From: Thioalkalivibrio sulfidiphilus HL-EbGr7
GTDB taxonomy: Bacteria > Pseudomonadota > Gammaproteobacteria > Ectothiorhodospirales > Ectothiorhodospiraceae
DNA: 64,000 nt
Reading direction: 5' to 3'
Assembly: GCF_000021985.1 (NCBI RefSeq)
Contig: NC_011901.1
Span: 868,001-932,000 of the forward strand
Shown piece after piece: positions 32,215 to 40,830 of the stretch (within the stretch, counting starts at the first letter, position 1; every line of letters starts with the position of its first letter). The notes under the pieces are model-generated. The model was not told the origin of the DNA. It did no database searches and was given only the letters and a program-made list of their open reading frames with translations. Both the position numbers and the translations under genes were made by a program.

Positions 32215-32276
32215 TTGACAGTGATTTAGACTTGGTCTAATTTATCGGCACGATTTAGAACGATTCTAAATCGTGC
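32215..32276 (+). promoter_or_regulatory. Rubrerythrin promoter with two palindromic operators
   Basis: TTGACA at 32215-32220 and TAATTT at 32238-32243 are 17 bases apart and form a good sigma-70 promoter. TTAGACTTGGTCTAA (32226-32240) is a perfect 6-3-6 palindrome between and over these boxes. A second, larger perfect palindrome has 13-base arms at 32248-32260 and 32264-32276, with TTAGAA-CGA-TTCTAA at its core. Both share TTAGA-N5-TCTAA, so one repressor, perhaps a Fur/PerR-type or other stress sensor, probably binds both (inference). Confidence 0.75.
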
Positions 32277-32317
32277 GTTTTCCCACTCAACCCACAGTTT
32301 GAAGATGGAGAACCACT

Positions 32318-32737
32318 ATGGAACTCAAAGGCAGCAAGACCGAGCAGAGCCTGAAGGAGGCTTTTGCTGGTGAATCCCAGGCCAACCGCCGTTACCTGTA
32401 CTTCGCATCCAAGGCTGACGTGGAAGGCTACAACGACGTCGCCACCGTGTTCCGCTCCACCGCCGAAGGTGAGACCGGCCACGCCCACGGCCACCTGGAA
32501 TACCTGGAAGCCTGCGGCGACCCCGCCACCGGCCTGCCCTTCGGCAGCACCGAGGCCAACCTGAAGACCGCCATCGCCGGCGAGACCCACGAGTACACCG
32601 ACATGTACCCGGGCATGGCCAAGACCGCCCGTGAAGAGGGTTTCGACGAAGTGGCCGACTGGTTTGAGACCCTGGCCAAGGCCGAGCGCTCTCACGCCAA
32701 CCGCTTCCAGAAGGCCCTGGACACCCTGGGCTCCTAA
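32318..32737 (+). CDS. Rubrerythrin, short form without rubredoxin domain
   Basis: The 139-residue protein is a ferritin-like diiron protein with the expected carboxylate/histidine ligands in [10 protein letters not shown] (Glu 19), [18 protein letters not shown] and [12 protein letters not shown]. The C-terminal CxxC rubredoxin domain of classical rubrerythrin is absent. Such proteins reduce hydrogen peroxide. It is first in a cluster with Fe-S, EncFtn-like and DUF3501 genes and has its own operator-rich promoter and a terminator after it. GGAG precedes the ATG. Confidence 0.94.
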   Translation: MELKGSKTEQSLKEAFAGESQANRRYLYFASKADVEGYNDVATVFRSTAEGETGHAHGHLEYLEACGDPATGLPFGSTEANLKTAIAGETHEYTDMYPGMAKTAREEGFDEVADWFETLAKAERSHANRFQKALDTLGS

Positions 32738-32747
32738 GCGGCACCCG

Positions 32748-32778
32748 CCAGGGCCGGTTCGCCGGCCCTGGTTTTTTT
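32748..32778 (+). terminator. Rho-independent terminator after rubrerythrin
   Basis: A perfect 10-base stem CCAGGGCCGG-TTCG-CCGGCCCTGG is followed by seven T. It would cut transcript levels of the downstream Fe-S, EncFtn-like and DUF3501 genes relative to rubrerythrin. Confidence 0.9.
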
Positions 32779-32821
32779 ACCCCACAGAATTCATCCAAGG
32801 CAGCCAGCAAGAGAGGCCGAG

Positions 32822-34165
32822 ATGTCCGCACCGATCGAAGGTCAGAGAGAAGGAAGCCTGGAAGCGCCCACCCGTCACCCCCTCAATTGGCGCGACCCGG
32901 AGTTCTACAACGAGGAATCCCTGTTCACTGAACTGGAGCGGGTGTTCGACATCTGTCACGGCTGCCGCCGTTGCGTGAGCCTCTGCAATTCCTTCCCCAC
33001 CCTGTTCGACCTGGTGGACGAATCCGAGACCATGGAAGTGGACGGCGTGGCCAAGGCCGATTACTGGAAGGTGGTGGATCACTGCTACCTGTGTGATCTG
33101 TGCTACCTGACCAAGTGCCCCTATGTGCCCCCGCACCCGTGGAACCTGGACTTCCCCCACGTGATGCTGCGCGCCAAGGCCGTGCGCTACAAGAAGGAAG
33201 GCGCCAAGGCGAGCCACAAGCTCATGTCCTCCACTGACACGGTCGGCAAGCTGGCCGGTATCCCGGTGGTGGCCCAGGCGGTCAACGCCGCCAACAAGAT
33301 GAAGCCCGTGCGCAAGGTGCTGGACAAGGTGATGGGCGTGCACCCCGACGCCATCCTGCCCGAGTACCACAGCAACACCGGGCGCAAGCGTCTGAAGAAC
33401 CACAGCTCCAGCAACAAGCCGGAGGCCGTGGGTCGGACCCAGGGCCAGGTGGCCCTGTTCGCCACCTGCTACGGCAACTACAACGAGCCCCACATCGTCG
33501 AGGACCTGGTCAAGGTCTTCGAGCACAACGGCATCCCCGTGACGCTCGCCGAGAAGGAGCGCTGCTGCGGCATGCCGAAGCTCGAGCTGGGTGACCTGGA
33601 GGCCGTCGAAGACGCCAAGAACCACAACATCCCGGTGCTGGTGAAGGCCATCGACGCGGGCTATGACATCGTCGCCCCGGTGCCCTCCTGCGTGCTCATG
33701 TTCAAGCAGGAGCTGCCGCTCATGTACCCGGACGATGCGGACGTGCAGAAGGTCAAGGCGCACATCTTCGATCCCTTCGAGTACCTGATGATCCGGCAGA
33801 AGGAAGGCAGGATGAACACCGAGTTCAAGGAAAAGCTCGGCAAGATCGCCTACCACGCCTCCTGCCACCTGCGCGTGCAGAACATCGGCCTGAAGACCCG
33901 CGAGGCCCTGGAACTGGTGCCCGGCACCGAGATCGACGTGATCGAGCGCTGCTCCGGCCACGACGGTACCTACGCGGTGAAGAGCGAGTTCCACGAGATC
34001 TCCATGAAGATCTGCCGCCCGGTGGTGAGCCGGGTGCAGAAGGCCGGGGCGGATCACTACTCCAGTGACTGCCCCATGGCCGGGCACCAGATCGAGAACG
34101 GCCTGGACGGCGACAAGGCCCCGGAGCATCCGCTGACCCTGCTGCGCAAGGCCTACGGTCTGTAA
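32822..34165 (+). CDS. GlpC/HdrD-like iron-sulfur protein
   Basis: The 447-residue protein has two 4Fe-4S motifs near the N-terminus, CHGCRRCVSLC and CYLCDLCYLTKCP, the second separated from the first by about 50 residues. Two CCG-type cysteine regions follow: ATCYGNY with ERCCGMPKLELG, and ASCHLRVQ with ERCSGHDG, where the second CCG is reduced to CSG. This is the GlpC / heterodisulfide-reductase-related layout, so it likely passes electrons between a donor and a redox partner. Its place with rubrerythrin and DUF3501 suggests it supplies electrons for peroxide reduction (inference). Confidence 0.88.
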   Translation: MSAPIEGQREGSLEAPTRHPLNWRDPEFYNEESLFTELERVFDICHGCRRCVSLCNSFPTLFDLVDESETMEVDGVAKADYWKVVDHCYLCDLCYLTKCPYVPPHPWNLDFPHVMLRAKAVRYKKEGAKASHKLMSSTDTVGKLAGIPVVAQAVNAANKMKPVRKVLDKVMGVHPDAILPEYHSNTGRKRLKNHSSSNKPEAVGRTQGQVALFATCYGNYNEPHIVEDLVKVFEHNGIPVTLAEKERCCGMPKLELGDLEAVEDAKNHNIPVLVKAIDAGYDIVAPVPSCVLMFKQELPLMYPDDADVQKVKAHIFDPFEYLMIRQKEGRMNTEFKEKLGKIAYHASCHLRVQNIGLKTREALELVPGTEIDVIERCSGHDGTYAVKSEFHEISMKICRPVVSRVQKAGADHYSSDCPMAGHQIENGLDGDKAPEHPLTLLRKAYGL

Positions 34166-34196
34166 GGCAAGAAAAGACGAGCTAAGGAGAAGACAG

Positions 34197-34502
34197 ATGT
34201 CGAACGAAGGCTATCACGAGCCCTACGAGGAACTGAGCGACGAGACCCGCGACATGCACCGGGCCATCATCTCCCTGATGGAAGAGCTCGAGGCGGTGGA
34301 CTGGTACCAGCAGCGCGTCGACGCCTGCAAGGACGAGGAGCTGAAGGCCATCCTCGCCCACAACCGGGACGAGGAAAAGGAACACGCCGCCATGGTGCTG
34401 GAGTGGATCCGTCGGCGCGACAAGACCTTCGACAAGGAACTGCGCGACTACCTGTTCACCGACAAACCCATCGCCGGCCTGGAACACGAACACAAGGGCT
34501 GA
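34197..34502 (+). CDS. EncFtn-like encapsulated-ferritin family protein without cargo tag
   Basis: The 101-residue protein closely follows the encapsulated ferritin EncFtn: HRAIISLMEELEAVDWYQQR (about 21-40) and AHNRDEEKEHAAMVLEWIRR (about 54-73). The ferroxidase residues correspond to Glu 30, Glu 60 and His 63, and the conserved Trp-Tyr pair is 36-37. Known encapsulated members carry a short C-terminal targeting peptide after a linker. Here the protein ends ITGL-like (IAGLEHEHKG), with no tag, and no encapsulin gene lies in the window. It probably oxidises or holds iron free in the cytoplasm. Confidence 0.85.
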   Translation: MSNEGYHEPYEELSDETRDMHRAIISLMEELEAVDWYQQRVDACKDEELKAILAHNRDEEKEHAAMVLEWIRRRDKTFDKELRDYLFTDKPIAGLEHEHKG

Positions 34503-34577
34503 GGACTGCCGAGCAGCGCCGATCGAACGGCCGGCCCGGAAGCGCCCTGGTCCAAGAGCCAACTACGAGGTGATTTC

Positions 34578-35165
34578 ATGATGGACAAGCTGACCCGAGA
34601 CGATCTGTATTCCCTGGAGAAGTATGCCGAGGTGCGGCCCCAGTTCCGCGCCGAGGTGATGAAGCACAAGCGTGACCGCATCGTGCCGGTGGGTCCCAAC
34701 GTGACCCTGCATTTTGAAGACCGGCTGACCATGCAGTACCAGATCCAGGAGATGCTGCGGGCCGAGCGCATCTACGAATCCGAGGGCATCATGGAGGAGC
34801 TGGAGGCCTACAACCCCCTGATCCCCGACGGCAGCAACTTCAAGGCCACCATGATGGTGGAATTCGATGACGTGGAGGAGCGCAAGGTCGCCCTGGCCAA
34901 ACTCATCGGCATCGAGGACAAGACCTGGGTGCAGGTCAGCGGCTTCGACAGGGTCTATGCCATTGCCGACGAGGACATGGAGCGCGACACCGAGGAAAAG
35001 ACCTCCTCCGTGCATTTCATGCGCTTTGAGCTGACCCCCGACATGGTCAAGGCTGCCAAGTCCGGTGCCGCCATCAGTGTCGGCGTGGACCATGACAACT
35101 ACGCCCACCAGGTGGAGCCGCTTCCCCAGGGCATCCGGGATTCTCTCGCCAGGGATCTGGCATAA
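34578..35165 (+). CDS. DUF3501 family protein
   Basis: The 195-residue protein matches DUF3501 (KLTRDDLYSLEKYAEVRPQF at the start, FEDRLTMQYQIQEMLRAER, and SVHFMRFELTPDMVKA towards the end). Its function is unknown. It is repeatedly seen with rubrerythrin and GlpC-like genes, which is the arrangement here. The start could be ATG 34578 or ATG 34581, behind AGGTGATTTC. A strong terminator follows. Confidence 0.88.
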   Translation: MMDKLTRDDLYSLEKYAEVRPQFRAEVMKHKRDRIVPVGPNVTLHFEDRLTMQYQIQEMLRAERIYESEGIMEELEAYNPLIPDGSNFKATMMVEFDDVEERKVALAKLIGIEDKTWVQVSGFDRVYAIADEDMERDTEEKTSSVHFMRFELTPDMVKAAKSGAAISVGVDHDNYAHQVEPLPQGIRDSLARDLA

Positions 35166-35189
35166 TACAACTGTGGTGATTGGAGCACT

Positions 35190-35220
35190 GGCGGGGCCGC
35201 AAGGCCCCGTTTTTTTTGTG
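35190..35220 (+). terminator. Rho-independent terminator ending the rubrerythrin cluster
   Basis: GGGGCC-GCAA-GGCCCC is followed by GTTTTTTTT. It lies 25 bases after the DUF3501 stop. Confidence 0.9.
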
Positions 35221-35275
35221 TCAGTACTTTGTGTTTTGTGCTTGGTGTTTTGTGCGTTGTGTATGGCCTGGGCAA
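35214..35275. repeat. TTTGTGTTTTGTGC-type low-complexity stretch
   Basis: The sequence repeats 'ttgtg' words (tttgtgttttgtgcttggtgttttgtgcgttgtg). It looks like one arm of the intergenic repeat type seen elsewhere here, without an obvious partner arm. Confidence 0.5.
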
Positions 35276-35299
35276 AGAGCCGCCGAGGGCGGGTATTGT

Positions 35300-35962
35300 T
35301 CAGGCGCGCTGGCACCGTTTCGTGCCGTGCTGGATGAGTCCCTCCAGCAACAGGTAGAGCAGCAGCCCATTCACCATGTGCCAGAGGAAATGGGTGCCGA
35401 AGGGCAGGGCGTTGCAGAGGAACAGGTCCGCGATACGAAACCCCAGGGACAGGGCGAACAGGCCGCTGCACAGGAGCAGGCGTCGCCACAGGGGATGCCC
35501 CCTCAGATGCAGCCACACGGCCATCGCGAGCAGGAACAGCAGTACCGGCAGGTAACCCACGGACTCGTTCAAGGCCCCCGCCGGGAGGATACCCATCGTT
35601 GCCAGGGTCACGAGCTGGTAAAGGACCACCACACCCAGGATCCCGGGCCAGGAAAGACCCGCGATGCGCCACAGAAAGCTGATGAGAAAGGCGTGGATGA
35701 ACGCCACGATCGGGCCCGCATCCAGCAGGTAGGCCCAGGGGACGGCCACGGTGTGCCACAGCAGGCTGCCGATGCCGATCACGGCCACCAGAATAATCAG
35801 CACGCCGATGTCCGGCTGGGCCTTCCAGGAGGCGTCGGGTTGCCTGCGCCATGCGCGCCAGGCCATCCAGGCGGCGATGAGGAAGGCGGCATTGGTGATG
35901 GCATTGAGAGGCTCGGCCCAGAGCCCTTCGGCGCTTCGCTCGCAATACTCCGGCAGTCTCAT
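35300..35962 (-). CDS. Ceramidase family membrane protein
   Basis: The 220-residue protein has about seven membrane segments and the alkaline ceramidase (PF05875-type) landmarks: an N-terminal 'YCER' with WAEPLNAITNAAFL, 'GSLLWHTVAVPWAYLLDAGP' in the middle and FGTHFLWHMVNGLLLY near the end. The histidines and the aspartate are the family's zinc and catalytic residues. The bacterial substrate is unknown, and the members may be CREST-type hydrolases. It is monocistronic in this view. Confidence 0.82.
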   Translation of the reverse strand: MRLPEYCERSAEGLWAEPLNAITNAAFLIAAWMAWRAWRRQPDASWKAQPDIGVLIILVAVIGIGSLLWHTVAVPWAYLLDAGPIVAFIHAFLISFLWRIAGLSWPGILGVVVLYQLVTLATMGILPAGALNESVGYLPVLLFLLAMAVWLHLRGHPLWRRLLLCSGLFALSLGFRIADLFLCNALPFGTHFLWHMVNGLLLYLLLEGLIQHGTKRCQRA

Positions 35963-36081
35963 GCCGACAGTCTAACCCGCGAGGTTCACACGTGCCCGGT
36001 CCGCATCTGGCAGATGCGGACCGGGCGACAAGTTGGTGATCCGCCTGGACTCTTCATCGGCAGGCCGGGCGGAAAATTCCA

Positions 36082-36582
36082 CTACAAGACCAGCTTCTCC
36101 TTGATCTTGTCCACGCCTGCCCTGGCGCAGGCATCATCCACCTCGCCACTCGGGCCGCCGGATATCCCGATGCCGCCGACGATGGACCCGGCCTGTTCGA
36201 TCAGCACGCCGCCGCCGAGCACCACCACGCCGGGCAGGTCGCGGATGCCGCTGGAAGGCTGGCCTGGCTGGGAGATGGCGATCAGGTCGGTGGTGTTGGT
36301 GCGAAAGCTCACCGCCGTCCAGGCCTTGCCGATGGCCGTTTCCGGGGTGTGGGCGCCGGCGAAGCGATCGCGCAGCAGCACCTGGACATTTCCGCCACGG
36401 TCCACCACCGCGACGGCCACCTGGACGTTCCGGCCCCGGCAGTGCTCGAGCGCCGCCTGTGCCGCTTCAAGGGCCACTTCGGGGATCAGCACGGGGTAGC
36501 TGAAGGTGCCCCGTTCCTGGGCAATAACAGATGTTGATGCCACCGCCGCCAGGGCGGCGGAGATCAGCAGGGTGCGCATCAT
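36082..36582 (-). CDS. Secreted GlcG/HbpS-type heme-binding protein
   Basis: The 166-residue protein starts with a signal peptide (1-21, ending VIAQ) and then has the DUF336/GlcG pattern: ALEAAQAALEHCRGRNVQVA, VAVVDRGGNVQVLLRD, 'TAIGKAWTAVSFRTNT', and 'GVVVLGGGVLIEQAGSIVGG', followed by IGISGGPSGEVDDACARAG. HbpS proteins bind haem or bacillithiol-like ligands in the periplasm. No haem gene is adjacent here. Confidence 0.85.
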   Translation of the reverse strand: MMRTLLISAALAAVASTSVIAQERGTFSYPVLIPEVALEAAQAALEHCRGRNVQVAVAVVDRGGNVQVLLRDRFAGAHTPETAIGKAWTAVSFRTNTTDLIAISQPGQPSSGIRDLPGVVVLGGGVLIEQAGSIVGGIGISGGPSGEVDDACARAGVDKIKEKLVL

Positions 36583-36732
36583 GGTCCTATCCTCCTCGTC
36601 GCCGGCAGGTGTCGGCGCATGCCAGGGAGTCTAGTCCCGATGATTACGGGCATCGCCGCATTGTGCGGGATTGTGAACGCGTATTCGGGGTTGCTTGATG
36701 CAGGTTAATTGACGAGGTGAGCGGGGCGATGC

Positions 36733-36902
36733 CCCAGGAGCCTGTCGGACTTAGGTTGCGCCTACTGCGCCGGTGGGAGAGCGGTCCATTTTTCCGATCC
36801 TTTTCGTCAAATAGTGACGGCTATTCTCCTCAAACGATCGAAAAAATGGCCTCGCTCTCCCACGCGGCTCGCTACGGGCACCTGAGTCCGACAGAGTCCT
36901 AG
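36733..36902. repeat. Long palindromic element (CTGTCGGACT / GTGGGAGAGCG) before radA end
   Basis: The left arm from about 36735 (aggagcctgtcggacttagg ... gtgggagagcg ... ccattttt) and the right arm ending at 36902 are inverse over roughly 65 bases with a few mismatches. The loop holds 'gacggctattctcctc'. The radA stop codon (complement of 36899-36901) overlaps the right arm end, so the element abuts radA. Confidence 0.85.
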
Positions 36903-38272
36903 AGGGCATCCAGCACCTGGGAGAGTCTCGACACCCCGATCACCTCCATCCCCTTGATGGGCTTGCGCGGCGCATTGCCGGCGGGGACGATGGCGCGGGT
37001 GTAGCCGTGCTTGGCGGCCTCCCGCAGGCGTTCCTCGCCGTTGGGCACGGGGCGGATCTCGCCGGCCAGGCCCACCTCGCCGAACACCACCAGTTCCTGG
37101 GGCAGGGGGCGGTTGCGAAAGCTGGAGAGTGCTGCGGCCAGCATGGGCAGGTCGGCGGCGGTCTCGGTGACCCGCACGCCGCCCACCACGTTGACGAACA
37201 CGTCCTGGTCGAACAGGGCGATGCCGCCGTGGCGGTGCAGCACGGCGAGCAGCATGTTCAGGCGATTCTGTTCCAGGCCCACGGTGATGCGCCGGGGCTG
37301 GGCGGCGTGGCTCTCGGCGACCAGGGCCTGCACCTCCACCAGCAGGGGGCGGGTGCCTTCCCGGGTGACCATGACCACGCTGCCGGGCACCGGGTCCTCG
37401 TGGCGGGACAGGAAGATGGCCGAGGGGTTGCTCACGGGCTTCAGGCCGCTGTCCACCATGGCGAACACGCCCAGTTCGTTGACCGCGCCGAAGCGGTTTT
37501 TCACCGCGCGCAGGACCCGGTAGCGCCCGCCGGGATCGCCCTCGAAATACAGCACCGTGTCCACCATGTGCTCCAGCACCCTGGGGCCGGCCAGCTGACC
37601 TTCCTTGGTGACGTGGCCGACGATGAACAGGGCCGTGCCGGTCTGCTTGGCGAAGCGCACCAGCTGGGCGGAGGATTCCCGCACCTGGGCCACCGATCCC
37701 GGGGCGGACTGCAGCTGTTCCGTATAGAGGGTCTGGATGGAGTCCACCACCATGATGTCGGGGCGGGCCTGCTGGGCGTGCTGGATAATGCGCTCGGCGC
37801 AGGTCTCGGTGAGGAGCTTCAGGTCCTCGTAGGGCAGGCCCAGGCGCCGGGCGCGCAGGCTCACCTGCTGGGGGGATTCCTCGCCGGTGACGTACAGACC
37901 GTTCATGGCACCGCCGTCCGCGCCGGTCATGATGGCAAGGGTCTGCAGCAGCAGGGTGGACTTGCCGATGCCGGGATCGCCGCCGATGAGCACCACGGAG
38001 CCGTGTACCAGGCCGCCGCCCAGCACCCGGTCCAGTTCCGAGAGTCCGGTGCCGCTGCGCGGTTCCGCCTCCACCACCACGTCGCCCAGTCGGCGGATGG
38101 TGGCGGCCTCGCCGGCATAGCCGGCGAAGCGCGGGCTCGCGGCCGCTGCGGGCGCCGAGGCGATGGTCTCCTCCAGGGTGTTCCAGGCACCGCAGTCGGC
38201 GCACTGTCCGCCCCACTTGGGGTGCACGGCGCCGCAGGCGGTGCAGTGATACTGGGTCTTTGCCCTGGCCAT
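36899..38272 (-). CDS. radA: DNA repair protein RadA
   Basis: The 457-residue protein has an N-terminal zinc finger (CTACG and CADCGAW), the RecA-like Walker A GGDPGIGKSTLL (about 96-107), the RadA-specific KNRFG motif (about 258) and a C-terminal Lon-like domain. It promotes branch migration in recombination repair. It lies 3 bases after the CorC-family gene and is co-directional, so the two may be one transcript. Confidence 0.95.
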   Translation of the reverse strand: MARAKTQYHCTACGAVHPKWGGQCADCGAWNTLEETIASAPAAAASPRFAGYAGEAATIRRLGDVVVEAEPRSGTGLSELDRVLGGGLVHGSVVLIGGDPGIGKSTLLLQTLAIMTGADGGAMNGLYVTGEESPQQVSLRARRLGLPYEDLKLLTETCAERIIQHAQQARPDIMVVDSIQTLYTEQLQSAPGSVAQVRESSAQLVRFAKQTGTALFIVGHVTKEGQLAGPRVLEHMVDTVLYFEGDPGGRYRVLRAVKNRFGAVNELGVFAMVDSGLKPVSNPSAIFLSRHEDPVPGSVVMVTREGTRPLLVEVQALVAESHAAQPRRITVGLEQNRLNMLLAVLHRHGGIALFDQDVFVNVVGGVRVTETAADLPMLAAALSSFRNRPLPQELVVFGEVGLAGEIRPVPNGEERLREAAKHGYTRAIVPAGNAPRKPIKGMEVIGVSRLSQVLDAL

Positions 38273-38275
38273 GGA

Positions 38276-39568
38276 TCAGTCCGCCTCTGGCGTGCGGCCG
38301 GAGCGGTATGCGGCCAGGCGACGGCCGATGCGCACGGTCTTCACGGCGTTGTTCTTCACCTGCACGATCTCGATGGGATAGCCGTCGATGAGCACGCTGG
38401 TGCTGGCCTCGGGGATGGTCTCGAGATGCTCGATGATCAGCCCGTTGAGGGTGCGCGGGCCTTCCAGGCTGAAGTGGGCGCCGATCATGCGGTTGAGTTC
38501 ACGCAGGTGCACGCCGCCGTCCACCACCCAGCTGCCGTCCTCCTGGGGCATGACGTCCGGCGACAGGGCGGCGGGGTCGGTGGTGAACTCGCCGACGATC
38601 TCCTCCAGCAGATCCTCCAGGGTCACCAGGCCCTGGATGTCGCCGTATTCGTCCACCACCAGGCCGATGCGACGGCGCTCGCGTTGGAAGTTGAGCAGCT
38701 GGCGGTTGAGCGGCGTGCCCTCGGGGATGAAGTAGGCGTCGCGCAGGTGGGCGCGCAGTGATTCCTTGCTGAGCTCTTCCCGCATGATCAGGGGCAGGAC
38801 GTTGCGCACATGGATGAAGCCAAGAACCTGATCGATGTTGCCCTGGTAGACCGGCATGCGGGTGTAGCTGCCGGTGAACAGTTGCTGTTCGATGTCGTCC
38901 CAGTCATCCTCCAGGTCGATGCCCTGGATCTCGTGACGGGGGACCATGATGTCCTCCACCGTGGCCTTCTCCAGGTCGAGGATGTTGACCAGCATCTTCT
39001 GGTGCTTGCTGGGTATCAGGCCTCCGGCCTCGTTGACCACGCTGCGCAGTTCATCGGAACTCAGGGCGTGCTGGTCGATGTCCTTGAGTCGGACTCCAAG
39101 CGCCCTCAGCAAGCCGTTGGCGATCAGGTTGATGATCCACACCAGGGGATAGGTGATCCGCAGCAAGGGGGTGTAGACCCATGCAGCCGGGTAGGCGATA
39201 CGTTCGGAATGCAGGGCGCCCAGGGTCTTGGGGGTCACCTCGGCGAACAGCAGCAGGGCCAGGGTGAGCAGGCCGGTGGCGATGGCGATGCCCACGTCCC
39301 CGTAGAGGCGGAAACCGATGTAGGTGGCGAGCTGTGTGGCGAGGATGTTGACGAAGTTGTTGCCCAGCAGGATCAGGCCGATCAGCCGGTCCGGCTTGTC
39401 CAGCAGCCGCTGCGCCCGGCGCGCGCCCCGGTGTCCCGCCTGGGCCAGGTGGCGCATGCGATAGCGGTTGAGCGCCATGAGCGCCGTTTCGGAACCGGAG
39501 AAGAACGCCGAGCAGGCCAGCAGGGCGATGAGCACCGCGAACAGTGCGCTTAAGGGGATCTCAGCCAA
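38276..39568 (-). CDS. CNNM/CorC (HlyC/CorC) family membrane protein
   Basis: The 430-residue protein has an N-terminal CNNM (DUF21) domain with four membrane segments (starting ALFAVLIALLACSAFFSGSE), two CBS motifs (about 190-320) and a C-terminal CorC_HlyC domain (about 345-420). This is the YfjD layout; such proteins are linked to magnesium and cobalt homeostasis. It is in the conserved ffh-ypjD-yfjD neighbourhood. Confidence 0.92.
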   Translation of the reverse strand: MAEIPLSALFAVLIALLACSAFFSGSETALMALNRYRMRHLAQAGHRGARRAQRLLDKPDRLIGLILLGNNFVNILATQLATYIGFRLYGDVGIAIATGLLTLALLLFAEVTPKTLGALHSERIAYPAAWVYTPLLRITYPLVWIINLIANGLLRALGVRLKDIDQHALSSDELRSVVNEAGGLIPSKHQKMLVNILDLEKATVEDIMVPRHEIQGIDLEDDWDDIEQQLFTGSYTRMPVYQGNIDQVLGFIHVRNVLPLIMREELSKESLRAHLRDAYFIPEGTPLNRQLLNFQRERRRIGLVVDEYGDIQGLVTLEDLLEEIVGEFTTDPAALSPDVMPQEDGSWVVDGGVHLRELNRMIGAHFSLEGPRTLNGLIIEHLETIPEASTSVLIDGYPIEIVQVKNNAVKTVRIGRRLAAYRSGRTPEAD

Positions 39569-39623
39569 GGCGGGGTGCGGGTGATTGGGCTATGCAGACC
39601 ATTTAATCGATTCGAGGCTGATT

Positions 39624-39746
39624 ATTCAAGAATTCAAAATTCAAAATTCAAGATTCAATGCAAGGTTGGAGTCTCGCCAAAGCGTTGGGACCAGAGCCTA
39701 TTCCTTTGAATTTTGAATCTTGAATCTTGAATGTTGAATTTCGAAT
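39624..39746. repeat. TTGAATTTTGAA-family inverted repeat pair, empty loop
   Basis: The left arm (39624-39660) and the inverted right arm (39701-39746) enclose about 40 bases. It fills the ypjD to CorC-family gene gap. This is the fourth pair of the family in the window. Confidence 0.85.
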
Positions 39747-39753
39747 CGCCTCC

Positions 39754-40563
39754 TTATCTCCCCAGCACCAGTTCCAGCACCAGCTTGCTGCCGAAGTAGG
39801 CCAGGACCAGGGCACCGAATCCGCCCAGGGTCCAGCGGATGGCGATGCGCCCGCGCCAGCCGAAGCGCCAGCGACCGAACAGCAGGGTGCCGAACAGCAG
39901 CCAGGCGGCGATGGAGAGCACCGTCTTGTGGGCCACCTGCTGGGCGAACAGGTCTTCAAGGAACAGGAAGCCGCTCGCCAGGCTGGCGCTGAGGAACACG
40001 AACCCCAGGCCGATGATCTGGAACAGCAGGCTCTCCATCATGGCCAGCGGCGGCAGGGCGCGGATGAAGCCCCGCGGGTGATGGTTGTGTAGGTGCTTGT
40101 TCTGGATGGCCAGCAGGATGGCCTGGATGGCGGCGATGGCCAGCAGGCTGTAGGCCAGCAGGGAGGTCAGGATGTGGATCTGCAGGCCGGCGGGCAGGGC
40201 GGTGGCAGTGCCCGTCCCGCCCAGGCTCAGTTCCAGGGCCAGGGCCAGGGCCGCGAAGGGCAGCAGGATGATGCCCAGCAACTCCAGGGGGTGGCGCAGG
40301 CTGGCGATCCAGAGCAGCAGGGCGATGAGCCACGCGGACAGAGACAGGGCGTTGAAGAAGCCCATGTCGATGCCGCCCGGGCTGAAGGCGTCGCCGTAGA
40401 TGGTGGCGCCGTGCAGCAGCACCGCCAGGGCCCAGCCCGTGAGGACCGGCCAGCGGGCGGGCGGTTGTGGCTCGTGCGCCACCTTGCGGCGCAGGCGCAG
40501 GGCCAGCATGACGCTGGCGCCGAGGTAGAGCAGCGTGGCGATGAATCCGGCGATCATGGACAT
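39754..40563 (-). CDS. YpjD/CcsA-type cytochrome c assembly family membrane protein
   Basis: The 269-residue protein has eight to nine membrane segments and the C-terminal CcsA/CcmC-like domain with 'GLQIHILTSLLAYSLLAIAA' and later WTLGGFGALVLAYFGSKLV. It corresponds to E. coli YpjD, an inner-membrane protein encoded next to ffh whose role is unclear. It is divergent from the MBL-fold gene and ffh here. Confidence 0.88.
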   Translation of the reverse strand: MSMIAGFIATLLYLGASVMLALRLRRKVAHEPQPPARWPVLTGWALAVLLHGATIYGDAFSPGGIDMGFFNALSLSAWLIALLLWIASLRHPLELLGIILLPFAALALALELSLGGTGTATALPAGLQIHILTSLLAYSLLAIAAIQAILLAIQNKHLHNHHPRGFIRALPPLAMMESLLFQIIGLGFVFLSASLASGFLFLEDLFAQQVAHKTVLSIAAWLLFGTLLFGRWRFGWRGRIAIRWTLGGFGALVLAYFGSKLVLELVLGR

Positions 40564-40830
40564 GGAGCGATGCGGGGTCCCTGGGTCATGGCGTGGGTCG
40601 AGGCGTGCCTTGAGGTCAAGGAACGGATGATTGCACAGGCTCGGCCGCGGTTGAAGGGCGATCAGGGTGTCGAGTGGCTCACAGAGTTGGCACTTTGCCC
40701 GTGCTGTGCGACCTGTTGCGTGGTCACGACGGGAAACCGCGTGCTACTTTGTTTCAATTCCAATGACAAGTTCCGGCGCCGGCGTCTCTGCCCGGCGACC
40801 CCTGGGGCGGATCGGTTGCAGGATCATGGC

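Noticed and set aside
35180..36499. 439-residue ORF on the plus strand
   Set aside because: It crosses a terminator and two minus-strand genes with clear family motifs, so it is a shadow.
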